NCBI RefSeq assembly: GCF_009467825.1
Contig: NZ_WIOK01000011.1
Coordinates: 62,001-126,000 of the forward strand
DNA length: 64,000 nucleotides
Reading direction: 5' to 3'
Origin: Cyclobacterium xiamenense
GTDB lineage: Bacteria; Bacteroidota; Bacteroidia; Cytophagales; Cyclobacteriaceae
The notes beneath the pieces are model-generated. The model saw only the letters and a list, made by a program, of their open reading frames with translations, did no database searches and was not told where the DNA came from. The stretch's first letter is position 1, and each line of letters starts with the position of its first letter. Both the position numbers and the translations under genes were made by a program. Shown here in pieces: positions 16,983 to 25,556 of the stretch.

Positions 16983-18020
16983 ATGCTTGTAAGTCGTCCA
17001 TTAGTAACTGGGATTTTTATCGGAATTATCGGAGTCATTTGTAGTATGAGTCCGTTTTGTCGGGCGCTCGCCCAAACCAAATCGATAGCCATGGAAGATT
17101 TTATGACGGAGACCTGGAACAAAGCCGAACAACGGGAGAAACTGTATGCGCTGCTCGGTAGGCTTCCTGACCGGGAAAGACCTATTGGCGTGGAACTGCT
17201 TTCGACCGAGGAAAGGGACGGGGTGATCATCCAAAAATTGCGGCTGGACATCAACGGGAAAGAGTCAGTTCCTGCTTATTTTTCCAAACCCAAAAATGCC
17301 AGCGGTAAACTGCCGGTAGTCCTGTTCAACCATTCCCATTTTGGGCAATACGAAGTAGGAAAGAATGAATTTGTCCTGGGCAGAAAAGAAATGCAGTCAC
17401 CTCCCTTTGCCATTGCCCTTGCAAAAGAAGGATATGCAGGTCTTTGCATCGATTCCTGGGGCTTTGGGGAAAGGTCCGGGAGGGCAGAATTGGATATCTT
17501 CAAAGAAATGTTGTGGAAGGGAGAGGTACTTTTCGGGATGATGGTGTATGACAACCTGCGGGCCCTGGATTACCTGGTTTCCCGGGAGGATATTGATTCC
17601 AACCGCATTGCCACGATGGGGATGTCCATGGGCAGTACCATGTCCTGGTGGTTGGCGGCGTTGGATGAGCGGATCAAGGTGACCATCGACCTGAATTGCC
17701 TGACCGATTTTCATACCTTGGTGGAGCAAGGCGACCTTCGCCTTCACGGGATTTACTACTATGTTCCGGACCTGTTGAACCACTTCACGACATCCTCCAT
17801 CAATGCCCTTATTGCTCCCAGGCCACATTTGGGTCTGGCAGGAGAGTTTGATCCATTGACACCCCTGGAAGGATTGGAAATCATTGACAAAAATTTAAAG
17901 GCTGTTTATGCGCGTGAGGGGGCACCGGATGCTTGGAAATTGAAGATATATCCGGTTGCCCACGAAGAAACCCCGGAAATGCGGGCCGATATTTTGCAGT
18001 TTTTACGGGAATGGTTGTAA
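16983..18020 (+). CDS. Exported alpha/beta hydrolase, dienelactone-hydrolase/acetyl-xylan-esterase-like
   Basis: A 345-residue predicted periplasmic hydrolase. A signal peptide ends at about residue 30 (CRALA). The catalytic triad can be placed: Ser215 in GMSMGS, Asp290 in GEFDPLTP and His327 in PVAHEET. The oxyanion-side block FNHSHFGQYEVGK and the DSWGFGERSG loop resemble esterases that act on plant glycan esters and large Bacteroidota families of unknown substrate. It is monocistronic, with a striking palindrome upstream. The substrate is not known. Confidence 0.8.
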   Translation: MLVSRPLVTGIFIGIIGVICSMSPFCRALAQTKSIAMEDFMTETWNKAEQREKLYALLGRLPDRERPIGVELLSTEERDGVIIQKLRLDINGKESVPAYFSKPKNASGKLPVVLFNHSHFGQYEVGKNEFVLGRKEMQSPPFAIALAKEGYAGLCIDSWGFGERSGRAELDIFKEMLWKGEVLFGMMVYDNLRALDYLVSREDIDSNRIATMGMSMGSTMSWWLAALDERIKVTIDLNCLTDFHTLVEQGDLRLHGIYYYVPDLLNHFTTSSINALIAPRPHLGLAGEFDPLTPLEGLEIIDKNLKAVYAREGAPDAWKLKIYPVAHEETPEMRADILQFLREWL

Positions 18021-18325
18021 CCATAAATCCAAAAACACCTAATTATATTCGTTTTTCGGAAAGACACCGAGTGTGCGAAGTACCGCAGCACTGAGAAAAG
18101 CCAGAACTTATGAAAAACGGACGTGCACGAAAAAAATGCCCCCACGTCTCAAAGACCTCAAGGGTTGTGAAAATTGACCTTTGGGTTTTTCCAATCCCCG
18201 AAGGTCTGGTCAGACCTTCGCCACCTAGCTTTTTATCTGCCGCCGGATCATCGGTATGTTTTTGCTTCTGGGAATAGCGGCATTGACACGCAGGTTTTTT
18301 ATATTTACGAATAAAATCACCGATC
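18021..18325. other. Intergenic region with a strong palindrome
   Basis: About 300 bp without a gene, containing a 22-bp palindromic repeat at 18199-18220. A -7-like box (TATATTTA, one base off consensus) lies about 20 bp before the next gene. Confidence 0.45.
18199..18220. repeat. Palindromic repeat (hairpin), REP-like
   Basis: A 10-bp perfect stem, CGAAGGTCTG with CAGACCTTCG, separated by two bases. It shares the ACCTTCG core with the long palindrome at 23586-23616. No T run follows, so it is more like a dispersed intergenic repeat than a terminator. Confidence 0.55.
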
Positions 18326-18757
18326 ATGAAAAAATTACCTGCTTTTATTTTCCTGCTAGCACTGCTGGCAAACGGATGTGTTTCCCATTCCTCCTCTGAG
18401 GAAATTGACCAATCCCAGACCCAGGCCGTACTGGACCATCATTGGCAAACCTTCCTGGCAAATGACCTGGATGGGGTCATGGAGGACTACACAGAAGAAT
18501 CCATTCTAATCACCCCCAATGGTACCTATCGTGGGTTGGATGAAATCCGGGAAAACTTTGTCAACGCCTTTCGGGCCTTTCCCACCCAGGAAGCCAAGCT
18601 GGCCCTCAACCAAAGCCTGTCGGTGCAGGATGTGGGCTATATTTTGTGGGAGGCCGATACTCCGACGTTTAGCCTGAGCTTTGCTACGGATACCTTTATC
18701 ATCCGAAACGGAAAAATCATTCGGCAAACCTACGCCGGAGTTCGAGTGGGGAAGTAG
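18326..18757 (+). CDS. NTF2-like (SnoaL/DUF4440) lipoprotein
   Basis: A 143-residue protein with a lipoprotein signal (MKKLPAFIFLLALLANGC, Cys 18) followed by one NTF2-like domain. Landmarks are HHWQTFLANDLDGVMEDYTEESILITPNG, split here as the helix HHWQTFLANDLDGVM and the strand ILITPNG, and the strand FIIRNGKIIRQT. Such domains bind small ligands or act as isomerases and carriers; no catalytic residue is evident here. It is monocistronic. The function is unknown. Confidence 0.75.
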   Translation: MKKLPAFIFLLALLANGCVSHSSSEEIDQSQTQAVLDHHWQTFLANDLDGVMEDYTEESILITPNGTYRGLDEIRENFVNAFRAFPTQEAKLALNQSLSVQDVGYILWEADTPTFSLSFATDTFIIRNGKIIRQTYAGVRVGK

Positions 18758-18976
18758 GACTTCGACTCCTTCCGATTTACATGGCTTACCTGGCAACAGG
18801 CTTAGAAACTTGTTCCTGGAGATTTACGTGAAGGAACTCGCGTAGGCATCGCTTCTGAATGCTTCCTGGGTCCTCTGGTCTGGTTTCAGTTGGTATGCCT
18901 TCAGCAGCTTTCCTCCAGGCTTCGGAATCGTTTTGGCTAGAGTGCTGGCTAATTTTTCAATGCTTGTAACCACCAA

Positions 18977-19657
18977 TCATTCCAGGATATAATCAGCAGC
19001 CATCCGGGCATGTAGCGTGGTGGTCGCAAGTAGCGGTAATGCGAACGCCGTTTTGTCCATCAGGATAGGCAATTCGGTACATCCGAGAATAATGCCTTCG
19101 GCCCCTTTTTTTTGAAGCAGGTGCATTTGTTCCAGAAAGAACGATTTTGCCGCTTCGCTAAACACACCCTGCGTGAGTTCGTTGGACACATACCAATGAT
19201 TTTGTGCGAGATAACGTTCGTCGGGGATAATTGTTTGGATACCAAATTTCGTTGCCAAACGACTGGAAACGAAGGCGCCGGTCATGGTCGGCCGGTTGCC
19301 CAAAAGGCCGAGGGTTTTTAGCCCTTTTTTCTTCGCCTCTTTTCCCACGGCGTCTGCGATGTGAAGTAGGGGTATGGCTAGGTGTGGTTGCACGAATTCG
19401 TAGACCATATGGGGCGTGTTGGCACAGATGACCAGGGCTTCGGCACCGGCTGTTTGCAGGGTTAGGGCAATTTCCAGGTACCTGGCATTGATTTTTTCTT
19501 TGTCCTGCGCCCGCATCAGTTCGATATTCAGGCTGTAGATAAGCAATTCCGGATTTGCCTGCGTGCCGATCTGTTCGCTCACCATTTCGTTGATCAGGCG
19601 GTAGTAGACGATGGTCGCGTGCCAGGAAGTACCGCCAATTAATCCGATTTTTTTCAT
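18977..19657 (-). CDS. Aspartate/glutamate racemase family protein
   Basis: A 226-residue cytoplasmic racemase with two symmetric domains, each supplying a catalytic Cys: LVICANTPH in the first half and IILGCTELPIL in the second. The start MKKIGLIGGTSWHAT is the usual opening of the RacX/YgeA aspartate-racemase group. An in-frame ATG 26 codons upstream is rejected because that extension is not part of the fold. The product is likely to racemise aspartate or another amino acid, perhaps to supply D-amino acids. It is monocistronic. Confidence 0.88.
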   Translation of the reverse strand: MKKIGLIGGTSWHATIVYYRLINEMVSEQIGTQANPELLIYSLNIELMRAQDKEKINARYLEIALTLQTAGAEALVICANTPHMVYEFVQPHLAIPLLHIADAVGKEAKKKGLKTLGLLGNRPTMTGAFVSSRLATKFGIQTIIPDERYLAQNHWYVSNELTQGVFSEAAKSFFLEQMHLLQKKGAEGIILGCTELPILMDKTAFALPLLATTTLHARMAADYILE

Positions 19658-20094
19658 AGATACCTCGCTGAAATGTTTGTTCAAAGTAAGAAAAAGAGAG
19701 GTCTTTTCCTTGCTTCTCGGATCATTTCCTGGCAAATCGGGTACCTCGATGAGCCGCTAACGGCATGGAGGTAGCAGGCAACCCAATGAATTTTCACGGA
19801 ACGTAATGCAGTATCAACGCGTGTTTCAGCGCAGGATATCAGTGTTTTATTTGGTTTCAGGGATAGTTATACGGCCTTTTTTTTCCTATGGAACAAATTT
19901 ACTGGTTTTTGGAACATATGGCACAACCCATTTGCTGCCTATTCCCTAGGTTTGTTCAGACGCTGCAGAACGTAAAGAAAAATTCCTTGTGATTTCCGAC
20001 CTAAGCTAAAATTGAAAAAAAATGGAATATATACCCTTTCCATGCAGCCATACATTCGCATACTACTTATCCAATTAACCTTAAACTTACTACA
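19658..20094. other. Intergenic region, probable promoter of the aldehyde dehydrogenase gene
   Basis: About 440 bp without a convincing gene. A perfect plus-strand -7 box (TAGGTTTG, 19947-19954) and a second near match (TAAAATTG near 20005) are candidate promoters, although neither has a clear -33 box. The sequence GGAACA recurs twice around 19890-19915. Confidence 0.4.
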
Positions 20095-21435
20095 ATGGAG
20101 ACACAAACACTTTCGAAAGTTGACCTTGCTGCCGTATTTCAAAGTCAGCAGCGCAAAGCACTGCAATTGAAGAAATCCACCGCTCAGGAGCGGATTGCCA
20201 GGTTGCTTACCTTCAAAGAAGCCGTTATTGCCAACATGGACAATGTCTATGAGGCGCTTTACAAGGATTACAAGAAACCAAAGGAAGAGGCGTCCGAGAC
20301 AGATTCGGTTATTGTGGAAATTGACTTTGTTGTCGGCTTTTTGGAAAAATGGATGAAACCTCAGGTGGTTCCCACACCCGAAGGTTTGGGTGGCGCTGCA
20401 TCCGTATCAAAAATTATTGTAGAGCCCAAAGGAGTTTGTTTGTTCTTAACTCCCTGGAATTACCCGATACTGCTAACCCTCAGACCGCTCGTTGCCTGTT
20501 TGGCAGCGGGAAATACAGTCATCATCAAACCTTCTGAACTGACGCCTCATTCGTCCAAATTAATCAAAGAGATTATTGAATCGGTGTTTCCGAAAGAGGA
20601 AGTATTCGTGATGGAGGGAGGCGCAGATGTAGCATCGGAGTTATTGGAATTACCATTCAACCATATTTTTTATACAGGCGGCACACGGGTTGGTAAAATC
20701 GTGATGAAAGCCGCTGCCAATCATATGGCTTCGGTAACGATGGAACTTGGGGGCAAATGCCCTTCCATCATCGATGATTCAGCGGATTTCGCCGATGCGG
20801 CTGGTAAAATTGTGTGGACTAAATTTTACAACTGTGGTCAAACCTGTATTACCACGGATTATATTTTGGTATCGGAAAATTGCAAAGATGAGTTTATTGC
20901 TCATTTAAAAGGCACAATTGAACACCTGTATGGCGTTGGTGGACCCGGAATTGAAAGTTTAAACTATGGGCGATTGGTCAACAACAATCATTATCAGCGT
21001 GTAAAAAAGCTGCTTGATGATGCGCTTGAACATGGGGCTACATTAGTGATTGGAGGGAAGACAAATGATGGGGAAAACTATATTTCCCCTACGTTGCTTG
21101 ATAATGTCGATCCGGATCTTGCTATTATGAAAGAGGAAATATTTGGGCCTTTACTTCCGGTGTTAAGCTACAAAACCCTGGATGATGCCATTGACTTTGT
21201 CAATCAAAGAGAACGGCCGCTGGGGCTTTATGTGTATAGCAAAGACAAAGGTGCAGCCGATAAAGTTATAAATAGCACCACCGCGGGAGGAAGTGTTATC
21301 AATCATACATCGGTACATTATATGTCGCCTCATCTTCCCTTTGGAGGAGTAGGTACTAGCGGCATAGGAAGAGGCAATGGATATTTTGGGTTTATGGATT
21401 TCTCAAATCAACGGCCTGTTTTGGAGATGCCCTAG
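20095..21435 (+). CDS. NAD(P)-dependent aldehyde dehydrogenase
   Basis: A 446-residue member of the aldehyde dehydrogenase superfamily, closest in length and pattern to the class-3 (short) group. Landmarks are FLTPWNYPILL, IIKPSELTPHSS, MELGGKCP with the general base Glu217, and the nucleophile Cys251 in FYNCGQTC. It oxidises an aldehyde to a carboxylate; the substrate is probably hydrophobic or medium-chain, by family analogy. The gene looks A/T-richer than its flanks. A strong terminator follows. It lies just upstream of a lipid-modifying methyltransferase. Confidence 0.92.
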   Translation: METQTLSKVDLAAVFQSQQRKALQLKKSTAQERIARLLTFKEAVIANMDNVYEALYKDYKKPKEEASETDSVIVEIDFVVGFLEKWMKPQVVPTPEGLGGAASVSKIIVEPKGVCLFLTPWNYPILLTLRPLVACLAAGNTVIIKPSELTPHSSKLIKEIIESVFPKEEVFVMEGGADVASELLELPFNHIFYTGGTRVGKIVMKAAANHMASVTMELGGKCPSIIDDSADFADAAGKIVWTKFYNCGQTCITTDYILVSENCKDEFIAHLKGTIEHLYGVGGPGIESLNYGRLVNNNHYQRVKKLLDDALEHGATLVIGGKTNDGENYISPTLLDNVDPDLAIMKEEIFGPLLPVLSYKTLDDAIDFVNQRERPLGLYVYSKDKGAADKVINSTTAGGSVINHTSVHYMSPHLPFGGVGTSGIGRGNGYFGFMDFSNQRPVLEMP

Positions 21436-21443
21436 GCGATGCA

Positions 21444-21485
21444 AAAGAAGGAAAGTAAGCGAGCACTACTTTCCTTCTTTTTTTT
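21444..21485 (+). terminator. Rho-independent terminator after the aldehyde dehydrogenase
   Basis: A 14-bp stem (21444-21457 with 21467-21480; arm AAAGAAGGAAAGTA) and nine-base loop, followed by eight T residues including those in the stem. Confidence 0.9.
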
Positions 21486-22141
21486 GATAGGTTCCACCGA
21501 TGCGGACCGTATTTCGGATAGGCAACTAGCGCGATTGACCTAAATAAAAATCGGTAGCAAAACGGGCGCTTTTTTTCAGGCCCGAAAACCAACACAGCGG
21601 TACTTATCAAACCTACTTAAAAACAATGCGGGCTCATTTCTTTCTCATTTATCTTTTTCCGGCGCTCGCCGCTTCAAAAATAAAATGTACACCAGGAAGG
21701 CAGTGCGCCTAGCCGTTGGATCCTGGAAGACAAAAATATCAACGGGAATCACCGGTGTCGGTTACTTTCGGATTCAGAACCTATACAAATTTATTTATCA
21801 ATAAGTTAACCTTTTGGTGGCACAAATCCTGTAGCCGATTATGCAGTTTTTTTTCTGAAAAATCCGTAGCTGGAATTATTCCCCCGGGATAAGTCATTTA
21901 TTGTTATTAATCGCTAACTTTAAGAAAGCGTACAATAGGAACGGAGATAACGAGTAAAAAAAAGAACCGATCAGTTTGTAAGCCGGCAAGATGAAACCAG
22001 TGTCGGTAAAATAGATGCCCTTCGAAAATACGCTATGGAATCGGCCTATCATTGGGATTGGGAAAAAACTGGAATCTAAATTAAAACGCTCGGAGGCTGA
22101 TAGTAAAAGCGGGAGGGTGATCACAAAAAACATCATTGACC
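21486..22141. other. Long A/T-rich intergenic region
   Basis: About 650 bp with no confident gene. It contains one minus-strand frame of 80 codons listed separately. The composition and lack of coding signals suggest degraded or recently rearranged DNA next to the methyltransferase gene. Confidence 0.4.
21894..22136 (-). CDS. Possible small membrane protein or C-terminal gene remnant
   Basis: An 80-codon frame with two hydrophobic stretches (residues 1-14 and about 50-76, the latter FILPAYKLIGSFFYSLSPF onward) and a basic, Asn-rich tail. The composition looks protein-like and the second segment would span a membrane. I recognise no family. It is divergent from the methyltransferase gene and could be the tail of a lost membrane-protein gene. 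It may also not be expressed. Confidence 0.25.
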   Translation of the reverse strand: MMFFVITLPLLLSASERFNLDSSFFPIPMIGRFHSVFSKGIYFTDTGFILPAYKLIGSFFYSLSPFLLYAFLKLAINNNK

Positions 22142-23050
22142 ATGGTCAGCAAGCAGGATATCGATTATACCTATTCCAAAATGGACAAAATATGGAGATG
22201 GAGTGTTGGCGAAACGGCTGATTTTACCGGGGCTAAGTATGATGGTGATTTTTCACTCTCCCTGGAAGCGGCCCAGCAAAATAAGCATGCATTTATTGCT
22301 GAAAACCTGGAAATAAAAGCGGGTGATCGGGTACTGGATATCGGTTCGGGTTGGGGTCCGTTTTTAACTTATATCAAAGAATTGGGTGCAATAGGAACTG
22401 GAATTACACTTTCGGAGGGGCAATACAATGCTTGTAGGCGCAATGGCCTTGATGTACATATTTGTAATTACCGCGACCTGACCCCCGATACATTTGGAAT
22501 ATTTGATGCCATTGCATCGGTGGGGGCATTCGAGCATTTTTGTTCAGTGGATGAGTACAGGGCGGGTAAACAAGATGAGGTTTATCAAAACTTTTTTAAA
22601 ATTGTCAGCAGCCTCATACCGGTGGGCAAACGATGTTTTATCCAATCCATGGTATTTGATAAGGGCATGATAGACATTGACACTGCCGATATCCATGCAC
22701 CTAAGGATTCTAATGAATATTTGTTAGCGCTGATTATGAATGAATTTCCCGGTTCCTGGATCCCGTATGGAAAAGAGCAGATCATAAAAAACGCCGCTCC
22801 GTATTTTACGCTCGTTACCGAACACAGTGGCAGGCTGGACTACATTGAAACCATCAAAGTTTGGCGGCAAAAACTGAAATCTTTTGGCTGGAAGAAGTAC
22901 TGGGCCTACCTACAGCTTGTTCCACAACTATTTACTGACCCTTCGATGCGTAAACGCCTGAGCAACTTGAAAGTAGCCCCTATCAAAGTTGCTTTTGAGC
23001 GAGGAATTTGGGATCACCACCGCCTGGTGTTTGAAAAAGTAAGTGATTAG
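22142..23050 (+). CDS. Cyclopropane-fatty-acyl-phospholipid synthase family methyltransferase
   Basis: A 302-residue SAM-dependent methyltransferase of the cyclopropane synthase group, acting on double bonds of membrane lipids. Motif I (RVLDIGSGWGPF) is near residue 65, followed by GITLSEGQYNACR and SVGAFEHFCS, which are the family's second and third blocks. It is shorter than the roughly 380-residue E. coli enzyme because the N-terminal lipid-binding domain is missing, as in mycolic-acid synthases. The ATG at 22142 is preferred to a TTG six bases earlier. The 3' end runs into a decayed gene on the other strand. Confidence 0.8.
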   Translation: MVSKQDIDYTYSKMDKIWRWSVGETADFTGAKYDGDFSLSLEAAQQNKHAFIAENLEIKAGDRVLDIGSGWGPFLTYIKELGAIGTGITLSEGQYNACRRNGLDVHICNYRDLTPDTFGIFDAIASVGAFEHFCSVDEYRAGKQDEVYQNFFKIVSSLIPVGKRCFIQSMVFDKGMIDIDTADIHAPKDSNEYLLALIMNEFPGSWIPYGKEQIIKNAAPYFTLVTEHSGRLDYIETIKVWRQKLKSFGWKKYWAYLQLVPQLFTDPSMRKRLSNLKVAPIKVAFERGIWDHHRLVFEKVSD

Positions 23051-23054
23051 TTTC

Positions 23055-23582
23055 AACCTCAACCTTCTCCGAGGGGATTTTCCTTCCATCCTTCCTACTC
23101 ATCGTTTTTTCAGAGGTATAAAACGTAAAATCAATGACCGCAAAACCCAATTCGTCTTCGATATTGACATAGGACCATGTAGACTATTGGCCAGTTTGGA
23201 GTCAATTCCTTCCGGCACCACTTGTAGACTTTCGGCCATTTCTCCGTTGGTACTAAATATTCCCTTCGTTTTATTGCCGCTAATAAATAATTCCCCTTCT
23301 GGTCCCAACTGAAACCTAACCCTGTAAGGCTCCCCGACTCCATTCGGCCCTTCTTTCTAAAATGGTGTTTTACGAACCAACTTGAGGTCATTCAAATCTA
23401 CTTCTACCAAATTCAATGGTTCATTTTCAAAAAACAGCAGTTTGCTTTCGTTTTGGTTAAGGGCTTTAGCTCCTAGTCCTGAGCTAAGGATGAAAATATC
23501 ATCCCCTGAATCTACCGGGCTAATTCTTCAACGATCATTTTAGGGTTTGTTAAAACCGAGGGTCTATCACTAATTTTCACGG
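23055..23582 (-). pseudogene. Decayed DUF4221-like beta-propeller gene
   Basis: Read on the minus strand, three successive frames give one continuous protein-like sequence. The first runs from about 23580 (ISDRPSVLTNPKMIVEELAR). After a shift near 23515 the second reads DSGDDIFILSSGLG to VEVDLNDLKLVRKTPF. A TAG stop follows at 23359-23357, then the same frame continues KEGPNGVGEPYRVRFQLG. A further shift near 23170 leads to ELGFAVIDFTFYTSEK. The DLxxLxLxxKxPFxKEGPNGxG pattern resembles DUF4221-type lipoproteins common in Cytophagales. The 5' part with the signal peptide is missing, and the 3' part merges into the methyltransferase gene. Confidence 0.65.
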
Positions 23583-23585
23583 TGA

Positions 23586-23616
23586 AACCTTCGAGGTTTT
23601 GAAAACCTCAAAGGTT
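23586..23616. repeat. Long palindrome at the mnmE 3' end
   Basis: A 31-bp near-perfect palindrome (AACCTTCGAGGTTTT, then its complement with one wobble) overlaps the mnmE stop codon. It could act as a terminator or mRNA 3' stabiliser, but lacks a T run. It shares its ACCTTCG core with the palindrome at 18199-18220. Confidence 0.6.
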
Positions 23617-24997
23617 ACTTTCCGATACAAAACTTACTAAAAATATTCGCCAATAAATCGTCTGTTGTAATCTCTCCCGTTATTTCGCCCAGGTAATGCA
23701 GGGAACGGCGGATATCCATGGCCAGAAAGTCATTGCTCACTTCCTGATCCAAGCCGCCCAAAACATCTAGCAGCGATTCCCGGGTACGGGTCAGGGAATC
23801 AAAGTGCCGGATATTGGTGACTACCGTATTGCCGGTTCGGAATTTGTCCAAATTGACCTGTTCCAGGATCTTCTCTTTCAATTCCTCCAGGTTTTCTTTT
23901 TTTCCCGCGGAAATGAAAAGGGTATCTGGGTGGGCCTCTTTTAAAATATTGATAAATTGCGGATTACCCTTATCCAGTTTATTCGCTACTTTAATAAAGG
24001 GTACCCCGATGTTTTCCAGTTTGTTTAGGTCTCGGTTGATTTCCACCAGATCGGTATCCCCCAAATCAAACAAATACAGAATCAGCGAGGCGGATTTCAT
24101 TTTTTCCCGGGTGCGGCTGACCCCCATGGCTTCGATGGTATCGGTGGTCTCACGAAGTCCGGCGGTATCGATAAAGCGAAATACCACGCCGCCCAGGGTG
24201 ATTTCGTCCTCAATGCTATCCCGGGTGGTACCGGCAATATCGGAAACAAGAGCCTTCTCTTCGTTGAGCAGGGCATTGAGCAGGGTGGATTTACCGGCAT
24301 TGGGTTTTCCGGCAATCACCGTGGGAACTCCATTTTTGATCACGTTGCCCAGGTCAAAGCTGCTGATTAGCTGCTCCACCACACGTAGCAGTTTTTCTAC
24401 CAGTAGCCGCAAATCGTCCCTACTGGCAAATTCCACGTCTTCTTCCGTAAAATCCAGCTCCAATTCGATCATGGAAGCAAAATGAATCAACTTTTCCCGT
24501 AATTCCCGGATATCCGAACTAAAACCGCCGCGCATCTGGTGCAGGGCAGCTTGATGAGAGGTCTCCGAATCGGAATGGATCAGGTCGGCCACGGCCTCTG
24601 CCTGGGCCAGGTCAAACTGCCCATTTAAAAAAGCCCGCTGGGTAAACTCTCCAGGCTCGGCAGGCCGCGCGCCCTGGCGTACCAACAAGCGCAATACCTG
24701 ATTGACAATATAGGAAGATCCGTGGGTGGAGATTTCCACGACGTTTTCTTTGGTAAAGGAATGGGGCGCGACAAACAGGGATACCAGCACTTCGTCGATA
24801 ATCCGGTCTCCGTCCCGGATTGTTCCAAAGTGAATGGTGTGGCTGGCCTGCACCTCCAGATTTTTCCCAAAAAATACCCGGTTTGCCATTTGTATGGCTT
24901 CTTTTCCGGAGAGGCGAATAACGGCAATCGCCCCCACGCCCTGCGGGGTGGCCAGTGCTACGATGGTATCATCGACGCGACGCAGATAGGTAGCCAT
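23615..24997 (-). CDS. mnmE: tRNA uridine-5-carboxymethylaminomethyl modification GTPase
   Basis: The 460-residue MnmE, which with MnmG modifies the wobble uridine of certain tRNAs. The N-terminal folate-binding domain covers about residues 1-120, helical parts flank it, and the G domain carries GKPNAGKSTLLN (P-loop), IAGTTRDSIED, DTAGLRET and NKLD. The C-terminus ends FCIGK, the conserved C-x-G-K tail that takes part in the modification chemistry. The gene starts on the base next to the stop of the thioredoxin-like gene, which implies translational coupling. Confidence 0.97.
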   Translation of the reverse strand: MATYLRRVDDTIVALATPQGVGAIAVIRLSGKEAIQMANRVFFGKNLEVQASHTIHFGTIRDGDRIIDEVLVSLFVAPHSFTKENVVEISTHGSSYIVNQVLRLLVRQGARPAEPGEFTQRAFLNGQFDLAQAEAVADLIHSDSETSHQAALHQMRGGFSSDIRELREKLIHFASMIELELDFTEEDVEFASRDDLRLLVEKLLRVVEQLISSFDLGNVIKNGVPTVIAGKPNAGKSTLLNALLNEEKALVSDIAGTTRDSIEDEITLGGVVFRFIDTAGLRETTDTIEAMGVSRTREKMKSASLILYLFDLGDTDLVEINRDLNKLENIGVPFIKVANKLDKGNPQFINILKEAHPDTLFISAGKKENLEELKEKILEQVNLDKFRTGNTVVTNIRHFDSLTRTRESLLDVLGGLDQEVSNDFLAMDIRRSLHYLGEITGEITTDDLLANIFSKFCIGK

Positions 24998-25450
24998 TTA
25001 TTGCTTGAAATTTTCCAGCAGGGCTACCAGGGAGGAAACAAAAGGTTTGGCTTCCCGGTATCCCGGCAATTGGGTGATGTTTTCCATGGCTGCATCCATG
25101 ATCACAAAATTGGGGTAGGACTGAACCCGCATGGCCCGGGCCATGTCTTCCTCGGAATACTCCCGGCCCCGAAACTCAAATTTTTTCTTGCTGTCTTCGG
25201 CGTTCAACTTTACTGCATAAAAATTCTCATTCACGTAGGCAATCACTTCCTCATCGGTGAATGTTTCTTTGTCCATTTTCTTGCACCACCCACACCAATC
25301 GGTATACACGTCGATCAGGATCATCTTGGGAGTTGCTTCTACCTTGTCGATCACCTCCTCAAAACTATACCAGGTAATCTCCTGCGCTTGTGCCTTTAGC
25401 TGCGTTGACACCAGCAACCCGATTACCAGGATTCCCACCATTTTCTTCAT
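24998..25450 (-). CDS. Exported thioredoxin-like protein
   Basis: A 150-residue protein with a signal peptide (cleavage around KAQAQ, residue 20-22) and a thioredoxin fold. The active site is WCGWCK with C53 and C56, and the cis-proline strand reads VQSYPNFVIMD. It resembles the periplasmic DUF255/thioredoxin_7 proteins that reduce or shuffle disulfides in envelope proteins. The stop codon abuts the mnmE ATG with no gap. The partnership with a tRNA-modification enzyme is probably only transcriptional. Confidence 0.88.
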   Translation of the reverse strand: MKKMVGILVIGLLVSTQLKAQAQEITWYSFEEVIDKVEATPKMILIDVYTDWCGWCKKMDKETFTDEEVIAYVNENFYAVKLNAEDSKKKFEFRGREYSEEDMARAMRVQSYPNFVIMDAAMENITQLPGYREAKPFVSSLVALLENFKQ

Positions 25451-25556
25451 AGCTGTTATGTTTGTTTTCTTTAATTACAATAACTCTTCTATACGTTCAC
25501 TCGCGTAGGAAGTTGACAAATAAACCAAAAAACGATTCGTACGGTTCCGTTCCTGC

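Noticed and set aside
24998-25450. Functional link between the thioredoxin-like protein and MnmE
   Set aside because: The genes touch, but one product is exported and the other cytoplasmic; shared transcription is enough to explain it.
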